From: Neobacillus niacini
GTDB taxonomy: Bacteria; Bacillota; Bacilli; Bacillales; Cytobacillaceae
Assembly: GCF_023715415.1 (NCBI RefSeq)
Contig: NZ_JAMBOB010000001.1
Coordinates: forward strand, 558,001-622,000
Length of the DNA stretch: 64,000 nucleotides
Direction of reading: 5' to 3'
A model generated the notes under the pieces. The model made no database searches. It saw nothing but the letters and a program-made list of their open reading frames with translations, and had not been told where the DNA came from. Position numbers and translations under genes: made by a program. The stretch's first letter is position 1, and every line of letters begins with the position of its first letter. This document shows positions 35,722-44,951 of the stretch, piece by piece.

Positions 35722-36276
35722 TTAGAATTGTACATCCATTTCGTTAAGCGGCCAGTACCGGAGGTCTACTTTTCCAACAACCTGGCTGACAGAGATGAAA
35801 CCAAAATGCCTGCTGTCCCAGCTGCCTAAGCGGTTATCCCCAAGTACAAATAACTTTCCTTCTGGTACAGTACTTTCTCCTGTAATCTCCTTCAAACTAA
35901 AATCACCTGTGAGTTTAATTCCAGGTATTTCCTGCCTATAAACAGATAAAAACGGTTCCTGGTACTTTTGTCCGTTGATATATAATTGATCGTCTCTAAA
36001 TTCAATTTTGTCCCCTGGAAGGCCGATAACACGTTTCACAAAATCCTCTTTCTCATTGGCATGAAATACAATGACGTCAAAACGACTCAAATCACTAACT
36101 TGGTAACCTAGCTTATTGACTACTAATTTGTTTCCATCCTGGAGGGTAGGCATCATGGATTCTCCCTCAACAACATAGTTAGAAAAGAAAAATGTTCGTA
36201 TAAAAGCAAAAATAATAATTCCAATTGCAAAAGCCTTAATCCATTCAATCCCCTCTTTTTTCCATTCAATATTCAT
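35722..36276 (-). CDS. sipV: Type I signal peptidase (SipV-like)
   Basis: This 184-residue enzyme removes signal peptides on the outer face of the membrane. It has one N-terminal membrane helix (about 13-31), catalytic Ser40 in GESMMPTL, catalytic Lys81 in FVKRVIGLPGD, and the GDNRLGSWDSR box. The ATG has GGAGGAG upstream and lies five bases after yhjE. Gene order matches yhjE-sipV of B. subtilis. Confidence 0.92.
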   Translation of the reverse strand: MNIEWKKEGIEWIKAFAIGIIIFAFIRTFFFSNYVVEGESMMPTLQDGNKLVVNKLGYQVSDLSRFDVIVFHANEKEDFVKRVIGLPGDKIEFRDDQLYINGQKYQEPFLSVYRQEIPGIKLTGDFSLKEITGESTVPEGKLFVLGDNRLGSWDSRHFGFISVSQVVGKVDLRYWPLNEMDVQF

Positions 36277-36281
36277 TATTT

Positions 36282-36935
36282 TTAGCTCCTCCTTTTCTTC
36301 AATTCTTTCCCTCTATTTATCTCCTCATTATGGTCATTTTCCATACTCTTATTCAATCTTACTTCAATTCTTTTTCCAACATACCAAAGAATAAAAATAA
36401 CTAAAAAAACTACTGCTGTGCGGTAAGGCTGAGTAATCAATGAACGAAGATCATATCCTACAAAACTCATGGTGAAAATCATTACCATTTTGCCAATTGC
36501 CACGGCAAGCATATACTGGTATATACTGATTTTTGAAAGCGCCGCTACAATATTCACAACCACTGAAGGTGTGAACGGGAAACATAGCAGCAAAAAGAGA
36601 GGACCAAAACCGTGACGGTCAACCCAATCCATCAACTTTCTAACCTTTGGATGTTTTGAAAAAAATGAAAATACTCTTTTTTGCCCATATTTTCTTATAA
36701 GTAAAAAGAGTAGTAATGCCCCTAAACAAGACCCCAGCCAAGAATATAGAAAACCGAGCCATAGCCCAAAAGCACTTGCATTCGCCATTACAAATAATAC
36801 CAACGGCAGAAACGGTAAAAATGCTTCAAGCATGGGCAGCACTATCCCTGGAAATGGTCCAAAAGATCGATACTCCTGAATTAAGTCCATGATATTTTCT
36901 AGTGTGAACCATGCCTTGATTGCTTCAAAGTCCAT
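36282..36935 (-). CDS. yhjE: TVP38/TMEM64-family (SNARE-associated/DedA-like) membrane protein, YhjE-like
   Basis: This protein of about 217 residues has five to six membrane segments and the conserved central SWLGSCLGALLLFLLIRKYG and FPFTPSVVVNIVAALS motifs of the TVP38 family, whose members are thought to move lipids. ATG 36935 has AAGGAG seven bases upstream, so it is preferred over 36956. It is the first gene of the yhjE-sipV pair. Confidence 0.87.
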   Translation of the reverse strand: MDFEAIKAWFTLENIMDLIQEYRSFGPFPGIVLPMLEAFLPFLPLVLFVMANASAFGLWLGFLYSWLGSCLGALLLFLLIRKYGQKRVFSFFSKHPKVRKLMDWVDRHGFGPLFLLLCFPFTPSVVVNIVAALSKISIYQYMLAVAIGKMVMIFTMSFVGYDLRSLITQPYRTAVVFLVIFILWYVGKRIEVRLNKSMENDHNEEINRGKELKKRRS

Positions 36936-36977
36936 ATGATTACTCCTTACTTTCATGCTTTGTGTTGTTTAGTTTGC

Positions 36978-37928
36978 TTACTGAGTTAGGAATTGGTGAA
37001 AAGCCTCTTTATTCTCCTCTAAATCTAACTCCAAAACAGCACCTTCCCCTTTTATATTTGCATCTCTATAACCATTCTCAATAGGGATTCTAAAGGTTTC
37101 AATACTTCCTCTGTCTTTTCCAAAGAAATCCTTTGCCATAAATAATATATCGCCTGTATCCATATTTGTATTGATATAGGGTTTGACAACCCCTACTAAT
37201 TTTGGCAGCTTTGGAATTGTTTGAATGCCTGAAAGTTGCTCTCCAATCGCCTGAAGTGCTTGCTGTTGTCGTTGAACTCGGCCAAAATCCCCTATAGCAT
37301 CATGCCGAAATCGTACAAAGCTAAGCATTTGATCCCCATTTAACTTTTGCAAACCTGGTTCTAGTGGTACATCAACGTATTCTTCCATTCTTTTCTCAAC
37401 GTTGATTTCTACTCCTTTTGGAAAAGCTTCATCAACCAATTGTACAAAACCTTGAAAGTCAACTATCGCATAATACTGTAAGTCAATATCAAAGTTCTCC
37501 TTGATTGTTTTTCTCATAAGCTCTGGCCCTCCACGCATAAAGGCGGAATTGATTTTATGCTTACCCTCACCAGGTATACTTAGATAGATATCTCTCATGA
37601 TGGAAGTTAATTTATAGCTTCCTTTGTCTTCATTATAATGAGCAATCATGATTGTATCGGCTCGAGATACTTTATCACCTTCTCTTGCATCACTACCTAA
37701 TAAAAGGATATTGGTGGCCCCATATTGACCCTTTTTCCCTTCAAAGGTGAACACTTTTTCATTTATATTATTTTCTACATTCTCATTATTAATTTTCTCT
37801 AAAGATTGATTTACTCCTTGTTTATACTGATAATAAACATAACCTGCACTTGCACCAAATAGGAGCAGCAGAACTAATAATATAGATGTCGATTTTCTTT
37901 TTTTCCTTTTATGTTTTTCATATCTCAT
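36978..37928 (-). CDS. LytR-CpsA-Psr family glycopolymer transferase
   Basis: This protein of 316 residues has a basic N-terminus, one membrane helix (about 15-35) and an extracellular LCP domain (about 70-230). The domain has LLLGSDAR, SRADTIMIAH, MRDIYLSIPG, INSAFMRGG and FVRFRHDAIGDFGRVQRQQ, including the Arg and Asp residues that hold the polyprenyl phosphate. LCP enzymes link wall teichoic acids or other polymers to peptidoglycan. ATG 37928 is preferred because GGGTGAG lies six bases upstream. Which polymer is unknown. Confidence 0.9.
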   Translation of the reverse strand: MRYEKHKRKKRKSTSILLVLLLLFGASAGYVYYQYKQGVNQSLEKINNENVENNINEKVFTFEGKKGQYGATNILLLGSDAREGDKVSRADTIMIAHYNEDKGSYKLTSIMRDIYLSIPGEGKHKINSAFMRGGPELMRKTIKENFDIDLQYYAIVDFQGFVQLVDEAFPKGVEINVEKRMEEYVDVPLEPGLQKLNGDQMLSFVRFRHDAIGDFGRVQRQQQALQAIGEQLSGIQTIPKLPKLVGVVKPYINTNMDTGDILFMAKDFFGKDRGSIETFRIPIENGYRDANIKGEGAVLELDLEENKEAFHQFLTQ

Positions 37929-38063
37929 CGTCGACTCACCCATCTATGTATTATTTTAAATCCCTAATGTACTTTTACATGTGTCTATATATAATTCATT
38001 TTCCCCGAGTTAATATCCTTCTATCAAAAACTTTCTCATACAAGTACCAAATTTTGCAAATAA

Positions 38064-38093
38064 AAAACGCAAGCTTTTTAGCATTGCGTTTTC
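38064..38093 (-). terminator. Reverse-strand hairpin with T run upstream of yhjD
   Basis: AAAACGCAA pairs with TTGCGTTTT, and on the reverse strand the stem is followed by TTTTTTATTT. The nearest reverse-strand gene upstream is comK, on the far side of yhjD, so this could end a long comK transcript. It also overlaps the putative yhjD -35. Confidence 0.5.
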
Positions 38094-38112
38094 AACAAGA
38101 TTTTTGTATGAT
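38084..38112 (+). promoter_or_regulatory. Putative SigA promoter of yhjD
   Basis: TTGCGT (38084-38089) and TATGAT (38107-38112) are separated by 17 bases. The predicted start point falls at the LexA-like box. Confidence 0.55.
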
Positions 38113-38117
38113 AAAAA

Positions 38118-38131
38118 GGAACGTTTGTTCC
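38118..38131 (+). promoter_or_regulatory. LexA-like operator upstream of yhjD
   Basis: GGAACGTTTGTTCC contains the perfect GAAC-N4-GTTC core of the Bacillus LexA (DinR) box. It lies just after the -10 hexamer, where repression is effective. Confidence 0.7.
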
Positions 38132-38157
38132 TATTGCAGAAAGGAGCCAAAGATAGG

Positions 38158-38523
38158 ATGACCAGAATTCCAGAGGATGATCGTAATATAATGGAAAAAG
38201 CCATTTATTTGCCAATGGTATTAATTATCTTAAATCGGGATTTGTCTGTTGTGGAGAAGAGTCCATTTAAATTAAAAAAACCTTATATAGCACTAATTGA
38301 AGAAACCATGAAAATCATTCAAAGGGAATTAGCAGAAGTTAAACAATATATGAAGAAGAATAACCTCAAAGTAATCGAAACCAAACGGGATGATGCTTTT
38401 ACCATGTATATGTTTTTATATAAAGGCTATGAAGAGGCTCATAATTACTTTAATCCAAGAATACGCAATAAAGTTCAAGAATTAATGGAGTTTTATTATT
38501 TAAAACAGCACCCATCTCAATAA
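38158..38523 (+). CDS. yhjD: YhjD-like protein of unknown function
   Basis: This 121-residue soluble protein begins MTRIPEDDRNIMEKAIYLPMV and is rich in predicted helices, ending ELMEFYYLKQHPSQ. It resembles YhjD of B. subtilis, of unknown role. ATG 38158 follows AAAGGAG by eleven bases. The stop lies four bases from the convergent comK stop. The LexA-like box suggests DNA-damage control. Confidence 0.78.
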   Translation: MTRIPEDDRNIMEKAIYLPMVLIILNRDLSVVEKSPFKLKKPYIALIEETMKIIQRELAEVKQYMKKNNLKVIETKRDDAFTMYMFLYKGYEEAHNYFNPRIRNKVQELMEFYYLKQHPSQ

Positions 38524-38527
38524 GCTG

Positions 38528-39115
38528 TTAATGTTTATTCTTAATTTTCTTTTTACCATATTCGAAAGATTCTTCTGAAGCCTCCAGGTTCTTTGGACGC
38601 TGCAATAAATAAAATGACTTTCGTTCATTATATTCAATTCTTTGCATTAACTTTGTCCTTAAATACGATGTTCTCTCCAGTTGAGAAGTAATCGAACTGC
38701 ATGAAACAGGTAATTCAAATGATTGATTATTATTAAAAAGGATTAAAGTTTCTTGAGGATTAATTCGAACCAGTTTTTTTACATGTTCATGCGAAATCCA
38801 AATACACTCTTGGCGGTTTGGTGATGTGGTAGGGAAGAAAAAAATGCGGTTGGTGGGATCAATCGCAATCGGAATTTTATGTGCATAACCGACTAACTGT
38901 TTTGTACCATTCCGGCGACCTTCATAATCACATCCATAATACTCACAACTATTCTTGATAATATCAAGCGGTTTAAAAGGGGATAAGAATTCATCTTCTA
39001 CTTCAATGACCTCTGAATAAATTTTACAGCCATATACGATGGGCTTTATGAACATTGTAAATGGGTTAACCTCATATTCTTCAATTTGCTTCAGCTTCAA
39101 TATTTTCAACTCCAT
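38528..39115 (-). CDS. comK: Competence transcription factor ComK
   Basis: This 195-residue master activator of DNA-uptake genes contains YEVNPFTMFIKPIVYG, the FFFPTTSPNRQECIWISHEHV segment and FNNNQSFELPVSCSS, which are hallmark ComK regions. The ATG at 39115 (MELKILK) is preferred; a TTG lies two codons upstream. No strong ribosome site is visible, in keeping with a tightly limited protein. The upstream region to 39287 is very AT-rich, as at other comK promoters, but I could not define paired AT-boxes with confidence. Confidence 0.88.
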   Translation of the reverse strand: MELKILKLKQIEEYEVNPFTMFIKPIVYGCKIYSEVIEVEDEFLSPFKPLDIIKNSCEYYGCDYEGRRNGTKQLVGYAHKIPIAIDPTNRIFFFPTTSPNRQECIWISHEHVKKLVRINPQETLILFNNNQSFELPVSCSSITSQLERTSYLRTKLMQRIEYNERKSFYLLQRPKNLEASEESFEYGKKKIKNKH

Positions 39116-39287
39116 TAGCAATTTTATCCATCATACCATGATTAATTCATGGTTTATTTATTTTTCAGAATTGTTGCGAATATATTCACAAAGTTTTTAC
39201 AAAAATATATGTCAGAAAATTATAAATATTTATTGATATTATCAGAAAAAATCCATATAATATTAAAAAGCATCTGAGGTGATTTTG

Positions 39288-39521
39288 ATGAATGAGAAAT
39301 CATACACGGAATTAATGAAACTTGGTGCCATGAAACGTCAACGGAAAGAGAACTTTGTCCAGGATTTATACATTGATATGCTCTTATCAGAAATTCAATT
39401 AACGGTTGAAAAAGAAAAACTGCTAAAAAAAATTGATTGTGCCATTGACCATCGGGATAAAAAAGACTTTTACCTTTTATCCAAACAGCTTATAGAGATA
39501 AATAAACGCTTTGGGACGTAA
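39288..39521 (+). CDS. yhzC: IDEAL-domain protein, YhzC-like
   Basis: This 77-residue protein has a C-terminal IDEAL motif region (YIDMLLSEIQLTVEKEKLLKKIDCAIDHRDKKDFYLLSKQL). Such short helical domains occur in regulators and adaptors of bacilli. ATG 39288 has GAGGTGA upstream and gives the same length as YhzC, which adjoins comK in B. subtilis. A link to competence is only suggested by location. Confidence 0.83.
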   Translation: MNEKSYTELMKLGAMKRQRKENFVQDLYIDMLLSEIQLTVEKEKLLKKIDCAIDHRDKKDFYLLSKQLIEINKRFGT

Positions 39522-39530
39522 AGACACATA

Positions 39531-39579
39531 AAAAAAAGGAATGAGAAAGGAGAAAACTCTCCTTTTCCATTCCTTTTTT
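39531..39579. terminator. Bidirectional terminator between yhzC and the M48 protease gene
   Basis: GGAATG..GAAAAGGAG-type stem pairs with CTCCTTTTCCATTCC, with long A and T runs on the two sides. Confidence 0.85.
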
Positions 39580-39581
39580 GG

Positions 39582-40853
39582 TTATTTATTCTTCATTTTT
39601 ATTTCATATTCTTCGAGCATAGAGATTCGTTCGAGCATAGTAGGGTGACTGTAACGGAAAATCTTCACCAAGAATGGCGGATTGATCTGACTTAAGCCTG
39701 AGCGGGTTAGTTCTTGGAAAGAAGTAATGGCAGCGTCAGGGTTCCCGGTCATATTTATTGCATATCTATCTGCCCGTGTTTCCTCATACCGAGAAATTAA
39801 ATTTGAAAAAGGACTGGCGGTAAACAGTAACATCGAAAGTATCATGAAAAAAAGTGGCAGGGATCGGATATCTTTTGCATCTGGGATTTTTAGTTCTTTT
39901 CCAAAACGTGCAATCACCCAATTCATTATTCGATGGGTCAGATATAAACCTAACAGTGAAAGCAATAAATACAAGGCTATTCCAATATAAATATGATTTT
40001 CAACATAGTGACAGATTTCATGTGCCATGATAAATAAAATTTGGTCGTCTGATAATTTATTTAAGGTTGTGTCCCATAATACGATTCTTGCATTTGCGCC
40101 AATACCAGTTACATAGGCATTTAATGAATTTGTCTCAGCAGACATATTCACTTCAAAGACATGTTCTGCAGGAATTTGAGCTTTGTCTGCTAATTCCAAT
40201 ATCTTTGTTTCTAATTCTTTATTTTTCAAAGGATAAAAGTCATTATATAAAGGATCGATAATTACCGGCTGTAAAAACATCATGAACAGTGTAAAAGGTA
40301 TCGACAACGCCCAAGCATAGAGCCACCAGCGTTTTACACTTTTTTTCATCAGCCAATATAATACCGGAACAATGATTAGTAACGTTCCATAATTAATCCA
40401 AAAATCAATTAGCTCTTCCTTCATCCATAATGCAAAGCTTTGTGTTGAGATATTATACGCTTTAGACAAGGAATAACTAATATAGCTTAAAGGGAATGTC
40501 GCTACAAAAGCAAAAAATGAAAGCCATATAAGATAAATAGCAGTTTGCAGAAGCTTATACTTCGACGAACTCTCTGCCCATTTTTTAAATGCCTTCGAAA
40601 ATCCAAATAATAAAATTAAAAAATAGAAAAGCCATTCAAATGGTGTGGAAAGAAAGAATAACAAATTCCTTATTTTCGAATACTCTTCACTCAACATTAA
40701 CTCTCTACCATTTAAAAAAGTGGCTGGATCTGCTTTTGTTCCTTGATATTCAAAAGGCAGGCTTGTATCTGCGAAGTGAAATAAATACCAGTAAAAAAAT
40801 AATCCATATAATATATAGGCTAAAACCGCATAGAATCCCATTTTCCTAACCAT
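39582..40853 (-). CDS. yhfN: M48-family membrane zinc protease (Ste24/YhfN-like)
   Basis: This 423-residue integral membrane protease has about seven membrane helices. The zinc motif HEICHYVENH (HExxH) sits near residue 282, and the third ligand Glu in EETRADRYA lies about 70 residues later. The Ste24 family cleaves CAAX proteins in eukaryotes; bacterial substrates are mostly unknown. AAAGGAGG is 13 bases from the ATG at 40853; an ATG four codons on is an alternative. Confidence 0.88.
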   Translation of the reverse strand: MVRKMGFYAVLAYILYGLFFYWYLFHFADTSLPFEYQGTKADPATFLNGRELMLSEEYSKIRNLLFFLSTPFEWLFYFLILLFGFSKAFKKWAESSSKYKLLQTAIYLIWLSFFAFVATFPLSYISYSLSKAYNISTQSFALWMKEELIDFWINYGTLLIIVPVLYWLMKKSVKRWWLYAWALSIPFTLFMMFLQPVIIDPLYNDFYPLKNKELETKILELADKAQIPAEHVFEVNMSAETNSLNAYVTGIGANARIVLWDTTLNKLSDDQILFIMAHEICHYVENHIYIGIALYLLLSLLGLYLTHRIMNWVIARFGKELKIPDAKDIRSLPLFFMILSMLLFTASPFSNLISRYEETRADRYAINMTGNPDAAITSFQELTRSGLSQINPPFLVKIFRYSHPTMLERISMLEEYEIKMKNK

Positions 40854-40926
40854 GTAATGTGTTGTCCCTCCTTTTTGTACAACCTCCCTATATATAGTTT
40901 AGTTAAAAAGATAATATTTAGAACAC

Positions 40927-40952
40927 TAAAAAAAGCCGGATTTACCGACTTA
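40927..40952 (-). terminator. Terminator of azlCD
   Basis: A short GTCGG / CCGGC stem is followed by seven T on the reverse strand and overlaps the azlD stop codon. Confidence 0.55.
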
Positions 40953-41258
40953 AAGAAAATATGAATATAGGGCAAGGACTGTTATAGATCCTAAAACCAC
41001 AATAATGACATTTGCCCCTAAGAAAGCTGCAGCAAATGCGGCGGCAGCACCTGCTATTCCATACCATATATCATCCTTTTGCAGCAAAAGAATCGCCGGG
41101 AAAATTAATGCACCCAATGTTGCATATGGAACGTTTTTTAGCACCCCTTGGATAAACGGTGGAAGCTCCTTACCTTTAAACAATACGAACGGCAGCATTC
41201 TCGGTATATATGTAACTAAACCCATCCCAATAATCATCCAGAGAATTTCACTTTTCAT
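40950..41258 (-). CDS. azlD: Branched-chain amino acid export subunit AzlD
   Basis: This small membrane protein of 102 residues has four helices and GLVTYIPRMLPFVLF near the start, typical of AzlD, which pairs with AzlC to export branched-chain amino acids or analogues. ATG 41258 overlaps the azlC end by eleven bases with GGGGTG upstream. Confidence 0.87.
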   Translation of the reverse strand: MKSEILWMIIGMGLVTYIPRMLPFVLFKGKELPPFIQGVLKNVPYATLGALIFPAILLLQKDDIWYGIAGAAAAFAAAFLGANVIIVVLGSITVLALYSYFL

Positions 41259-41979
41259 CGTTAACACCCCAATGCTTTGCCTTCACCATTTCAATCAGCT
41301 CCATCAAAACAGCAGACAGAATCGTTGAAACCACAATTGACCATCCTTGTGCCATCACGCCGCCCAGCGTAAAAATCGAATTAAAGATTGCGGCAAGTAC
41401 TGCTAGAAATAACACCTTACTGCTTTTTTTCAAAGATGGTACTAAGAGTCCCACAAACATCGCATAGAGGGCAATTCCCATACTTTCTTGTAATGTTTGA
41501 GGAAGACTTGCCCCTATCAAATGACCAACCCCAGTAAATATAACCCAGCTCGAATACGCCAACAAATTTAAACCTAACATGAACCCAGTCGTCGCAGTCC
41601 CATCTTTGGTCGCTGCGACTGAAAATGTTTCGTCCGTTATTCCAAAGGAATATAGCATTTTATTCCCTAGAGTGTCATCTTCACATTTCTCATTTAAAGT
41701 TGTCGACATTAGAAAATGGCGAATATTTACGATAAAGGTTGTTAAAACAATTTCAACTATCCCAGTCCCATAGGCTATCAGACTTAATGAAATATATTGT
41801 GAAGCGCCTGCAAATACAATCATACTCATTAATACAGATTCATATATAGATAGTCCCGTTGTTTTAGCAAGGAGACCAAAAGTCAATGCAATGGGAAAAT
41901 AGCCAATCCCAATGCTTATCCCTGCCTGCAGGCCCTTTTTAAATTCAGATGATTCCTTCCCGATAGCAACCTCCGACAA
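41248..41979 (-). CDS. azlC: Branched-chain amino acid exporter AzlC
   Basis: This 243-residue membrane protein has GYFPIALTFGLLAK, the FAGASQY motif and NIRHFLMS, characteristic of AzlC. About six helices are seen. The start is TTG 41979, with AAGGGG seven bases upstream. It is followed by overlapping azlD, a two-gene export operon. No lrp-type regulator is nearby. Confidence 0.88.
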   Translation of the reverse strand: MSEVAIGKESSEFKKGLQAGISIGIGYFPIALTFGLLAKTTGLSIYESVLMSMIVFAGASQYISLSLIAYGTGIVEIVLTTFIVNIRHFLMSTTLNEKCEDDTLGNKMLYSFGITDETFSVAATKDGTATTGFMLGLNLLAYSSWVIFTGVGHLIGASLPQTLQESMGIALYAMFVGLLVPSLKKSSKVLFLAVLAAIFNSIFTLGGVMAQGWSIVVSTILSAVLMELIEMVKAKHWGVNDEK

Positions 41980-42046
41980 CTTAATCCCCTTCTCTCCGTA
42001 TGTTCAAAAATAAATTTTATCAAATTTTCAAATAGAATGAAATAAA

Positions 42047-42076
42047 AAAACATGGCTAGGATTCAGCCATGTTTTA
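42047..42076 (-). terminator. Terminator of lcfB
   Basis: On the reverse strand AAAACATGGCT pairs with AGCCATGTTTT, followed by seven T. Confidence 0.85.
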
Positions 42077-42097
42077 TTTCTAATATCCAGTATGATT

Positions 42098-43654
42098 TTA
42101 TACGGTCTGAGTAATTTGAGTTTTTAAAGCTCTTCGCAAGATTTTACCAGTTGTGTTTTTAGGAAGTTCTTCTAAGAACTCAATTGAAGAAGGAACTTTA
42201 TACTTCGCTAAATGCTCCCTGCAATATTCTAGGAATTGCTCTTCGGTTGTGTTCGGATTCTTACTCACAACATAGCATTTCACGGATTCACCGAATTCTG
42301 AATCTGGTTCCCCGAGTACAGCCACTTCCACAACATCAGGATGGTTATAGAGGACTTCTTCAACCTCACGAGGATAAACATTATACCCGCCAACAATAAT
42401 CAAATCTTTCTTTCTATCAACGATATAGAAATAGCCCTCATCATCCATTCTTGCCAAGTCCCCTGTATAGAGCCAGCCATCACGTAAGGCTGCGGCTGTT
42501 TCTTCTGGCATTTTATAATAGCCTTTCATGACATTTGGGCCAGAAACAATTAACTCACCAACTTCTCCAACAGGAAGCTCCTCTCCTAGTTCATTGACTA
42601 TTTTGTTTTCCACATGAAGAATGGACGTTCCAATAGATCCAGCCTTACGCGGGCGATCCAGTGGGTTAAAACAGGTAACCGGCGAGGCCTCTGACAAACC
42701 ATACCCCTCTGATACAGTGACATTAAATTTCTTTTCAAAATTATTAAGCAGTGCAACAGGTAAGGAGGCACCTCCAGAAATACATAACCTTAATGTTTTG
42801 AAATCCTCTGGGTTAGCTTCTGGATATTGAAAAAGGAAATTATACATGGTCGGTACTCCAGCAAAAACAGTTGCTTCATACTCTCTTGCCAAATCAAATA
42901 TTTCCTTTGGACTAAATCTAGGCGCAATCAATAAGGTTGCTCCACTTAACAATGGTGCATTTAAAGCTACCGTCAAGCAGAATACATGGAACATAGGAAG
43001 AGTCGTGATGACTCGGTCTTGATTGTTCATCCTTAAATAATCACCGACATCACTGGCATTGCTGAATAGATTTTTGTGCGTAAGCATTGCACCCTTTGGT
43101 TTCCCTGTGGTTCCAGAGGTATATAGAATAATGGCGGTATCATCATCCTGCAAATCAGGTCCTTCAAAGGAGAGGTCACCTGAAGCAACGACATTTGTAA
43201 ACGATTTCATTTTAGGGTAAAGGGTAAGTGATTCAATATTATGCTTAGCAATTCCATTATCACTAGTTTCACAGAATATAAAATTCTCAACCTTAGGCAA
43301 TAGAGGATGTACTTTTTCAGCTAACAGGATGGCCATATCCAGTGCGACAACAAGCTTTACGTCACCGTTATTTACTATATATCCAATTTCATCTGGTGTG
43401 TAAATTGGATTAACGGGAATCACTGTAGCTCCTAACCGTAATGCACCATATAATCCAATAATAAAATGCGGTGAGTTACCAAGTAATAAAGCAATATGGT
43501 TTCCTTGCTTTACTCCTAATTTTTCTAACCCAGAAGCAAACTTTGTAATCGCCCCATCCAATTCAGCATATGTAGTTCCTTGGCCCATAAAATAATAAGC
43601 AGTTTTGCTGGCTGACTCTCTTGCAGTTTCCTGAAGTTTTGATGATAAATTCAT
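42098..43654 (-). CDS. lcfB: Long-chain acyl-CoA synthetase LcfB (YhfL-like)
   Basis: This 518-residue AMP-forming ligase activates fatty acids to acyl-CoA for beta-oxidation. It has P-loop-like [53 protein letters not shown] and the catalytic Lys in [11 protein letters not shown]. The ATG has GGGGAGG upstream. A FadR-type operator lies 17 bases before the start, and lcfB belongs to the FadR regulon in B. subtilis. It is a single gene with its own terminator. Confidence 0.92.
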   Translation of the reverse strand: MNLSSKLQETARESASKTAYYFMGQGTTYAELDGAITKFASGLEKLGVKQGNHIALLLGNSPHFIIGLYGALRLGATVIPVNPIYTPDEIGYIVNNGDVKLVVALDMAILLAEKVHPLLPKVENFIFCETSDNGIAKHNIESLTLYPKMKSFTNVVASGDLSFEGPDLQDDDTAIILYTSGTTGKPKGAMLTHKNLFSNASDVGDYLRMNNQDRVITTLPMFHVFCLTVALNAPLLSGATLLIAPRFSPKEIFDLAREYEATVFAGVPTMYNFLFQYPEANPEDFKTLRLCISGGASLPVALLNNFEKKFNVTVSEGYGLSEASPVTCFNPLDRPRKAGSIGTSILHVENKIVNELGEELPVGEVGELIVSGPNVMKGYYKMPEETAAALRDGWLYTGDLARMDDEGYFYIVDRKKDLIIVGGYNVYPREVEEVLYNHPDVVEVAVLGEPDSEFGESVKCYVVSKNPNTTEEQFLEYCREHLAKYKVPSSIEFLEELPKNTTGKILRRALKTQITQTV

Positions 43655-43670
43655 AATTTCCCTCCCCTTG

Positions 43671-43688
43671 TGAATGAATGTTCATTCA
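43671..43688 (-). promoter_or_regulatory. FadR-type operator of lcfB
   Basis: TGAATGA-ATGT-TCATTCA is a perfect inverted repeat matching the Bacillus FadR consensus (TGAATGA-N4-TCATTCA). Bound FadR would repress lcfB and release on long-chain acyl-CoA. Confidence 0.87.
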
Positions 43689-43815
43689 CTTAATAATAAC
43701 AATTTTCTAAATATATTATATTTAAAGGAATTTAAGTATACAAGCCTAAAGTTCCAAAAAGATACAAATTTCTACTTCCTCACCTCGCATAACAGACAAC
43801 GCTGTTTTAACATAA

Positions 43816-43866
43816 GAAAAAGCCCTACAACTGTTATTTCCGAAATAATAACGGTTAGGGCTTTTC
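43816..43866 (-). terminator. Terminator of the ATP-grasp gene cluster
   Basis: AAAAGCCCTA...TTATTTC pairs with GAAATAA...TAGGGCTTTT in a long stem, 30 bases after the last ATP-grasp stop. Confidence 0.8.
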
Positions 43867-43898
43867 AAAACATTTGCATTATTTTTTTTGTACTTCAT

Positions 43899-44927
43899 TT
43901 ATGGGATACTATTTTCATATAAAAGATATTTACAATAAGGAATAAGGCGTTTGGCAACGTCAAATTCCCTATTTTTTGAACCTGGTCTCCAATTGACTTC
44001 AAATAACCACAGCCCTTGGTTTGCATCAATACCAGCATCTATACCAAGCTCATCAAAGGAATGTTCATATAACGTATCAAAATGAGCAGAAAAGGTTAAA
44101 GCAAAGTCCTCAAGTCTTTCTTTTACCTTTTTCGCATCCTCATCAAATTCATCTTCTAAAAAGGAGGCTAATTCTCCTCGGTAGCCGCCACTACTAATAT
44201 TACTTATCATTTTTGCATTTCCACTTATTCGAGGATATATTAAGGTGATTTCCCATTTCCCTTTACCATTCTTTTGAACATGTAATCTAAAATCATAAGT
44301 AAGACCATTTTTTGTTTTACATTCGATGAAAGGCTGCATCAGAAACTTTTGTGCCGTAATAATTGGCTGAAAGTATCTGCTAAGTTCTTCCTCATTCATG
44401 TTCATGATGGTGAATCCTTCTGTTACTTTATACTGTGCCTCCGTTTTGTCGATAAAAAACACCTTTTTCCCATGATTTCCAGATAAAGGTTTTATTACGG
44501 CTCTCGGTTGATTTTTTAGAAATGAAATAATTTCTTCTGGCTTGAGTAGAGTAGTGGAGGGAATTAGATAAGAGGCAAACACTTTTGCTTTTTTTACCTT
44601 TTTATAGACTTTCATTTTGTTCCCTACAGGAAAGCTTGTAAAAATGGCATGTTTTTTTAACTTCTTTAATATTCTAGACTGGTTCTCTGTTTTTGGATTA
44701 CAGCTGTTTATCACAACAGCAGGGAAATCAAATTGTTTTTGAATCCATTTCCCTTCCTCGTACATCCACCCATTAATCTTCATATTGTCAAAATCCACAT
44801 TATTAAATGAAAAGTAAAAAAAGTGAACACCCTCCATTTTCGCAACAGCTGCAAAGGGATACGCCTTTTTCACATCTACAGGATTTTTCCGGAAGTGGAG
44901 CATACCGATACCTTGCAAATAAATCAC
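43899..44927 (-). CDS. YheC/YheD-family ATP-grasp protein (fifth of five)
   Basis: The 342-residue protein has GIGMLHFRKNP at the N-terminus, a YheC/YheD linker, and an ATP-grasp domain (about 100-340) with RAVIKPLSGNHGKKVFF, the TYDFRLHVQKNG strand, and the metal-binding LGIDAGIDANQGLWLFEVNWRPG. ATP-grasp ligases join a carboxylate to an amine; YheC and YheD are spore-coat-associated in B. subtilis and their substrates are unknown. The start is GTG 44927 by default; ATG 44903 is an alternative. It follows the fourth gene by 24 bases. Confidence 0.85.
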   Translation of the reverse strand: MIYLQGIGMLHFRKNPVDVKKAYPFAAVAKMEGVHFFYFSFNNVDFDNMKINGWMYEEGKWIQKQFDFPAVVINSCNPKTENQSRILKKLKKHAIFTSFPVGNKMKVYKKVKKAKVFASYLIPSTTLLKPEEIISFLKNQPRAVIKPLSGNHGKKVFFIDKTEAQYKVTEGFTIMNMNEEELSRYFQPIITAQKFLMQPFIECKTKNGLTYDFRLHVQKNGKGKWEITLIYPRISGNAKMISNISSGGYRGELASFLEDEFDEDAKKVKERLEDFALTFSAHFDTLYEHSFDELGIDAGIDANQGLWLFEVNWRPGSKNREFDVAKRLIPYCKYLLYENSIP

Positions 44928-44951
44928 ATCCCATTGAGAGTCTTCATAAAA

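Noticed and set aside
39116..39287. ComK-box pair (AAAA-N5-TTTT) upstream of comK
   Set aside because: The AT-rich stretch contains partial matches, but no two boxes with the required spacing could be defined with confidence.
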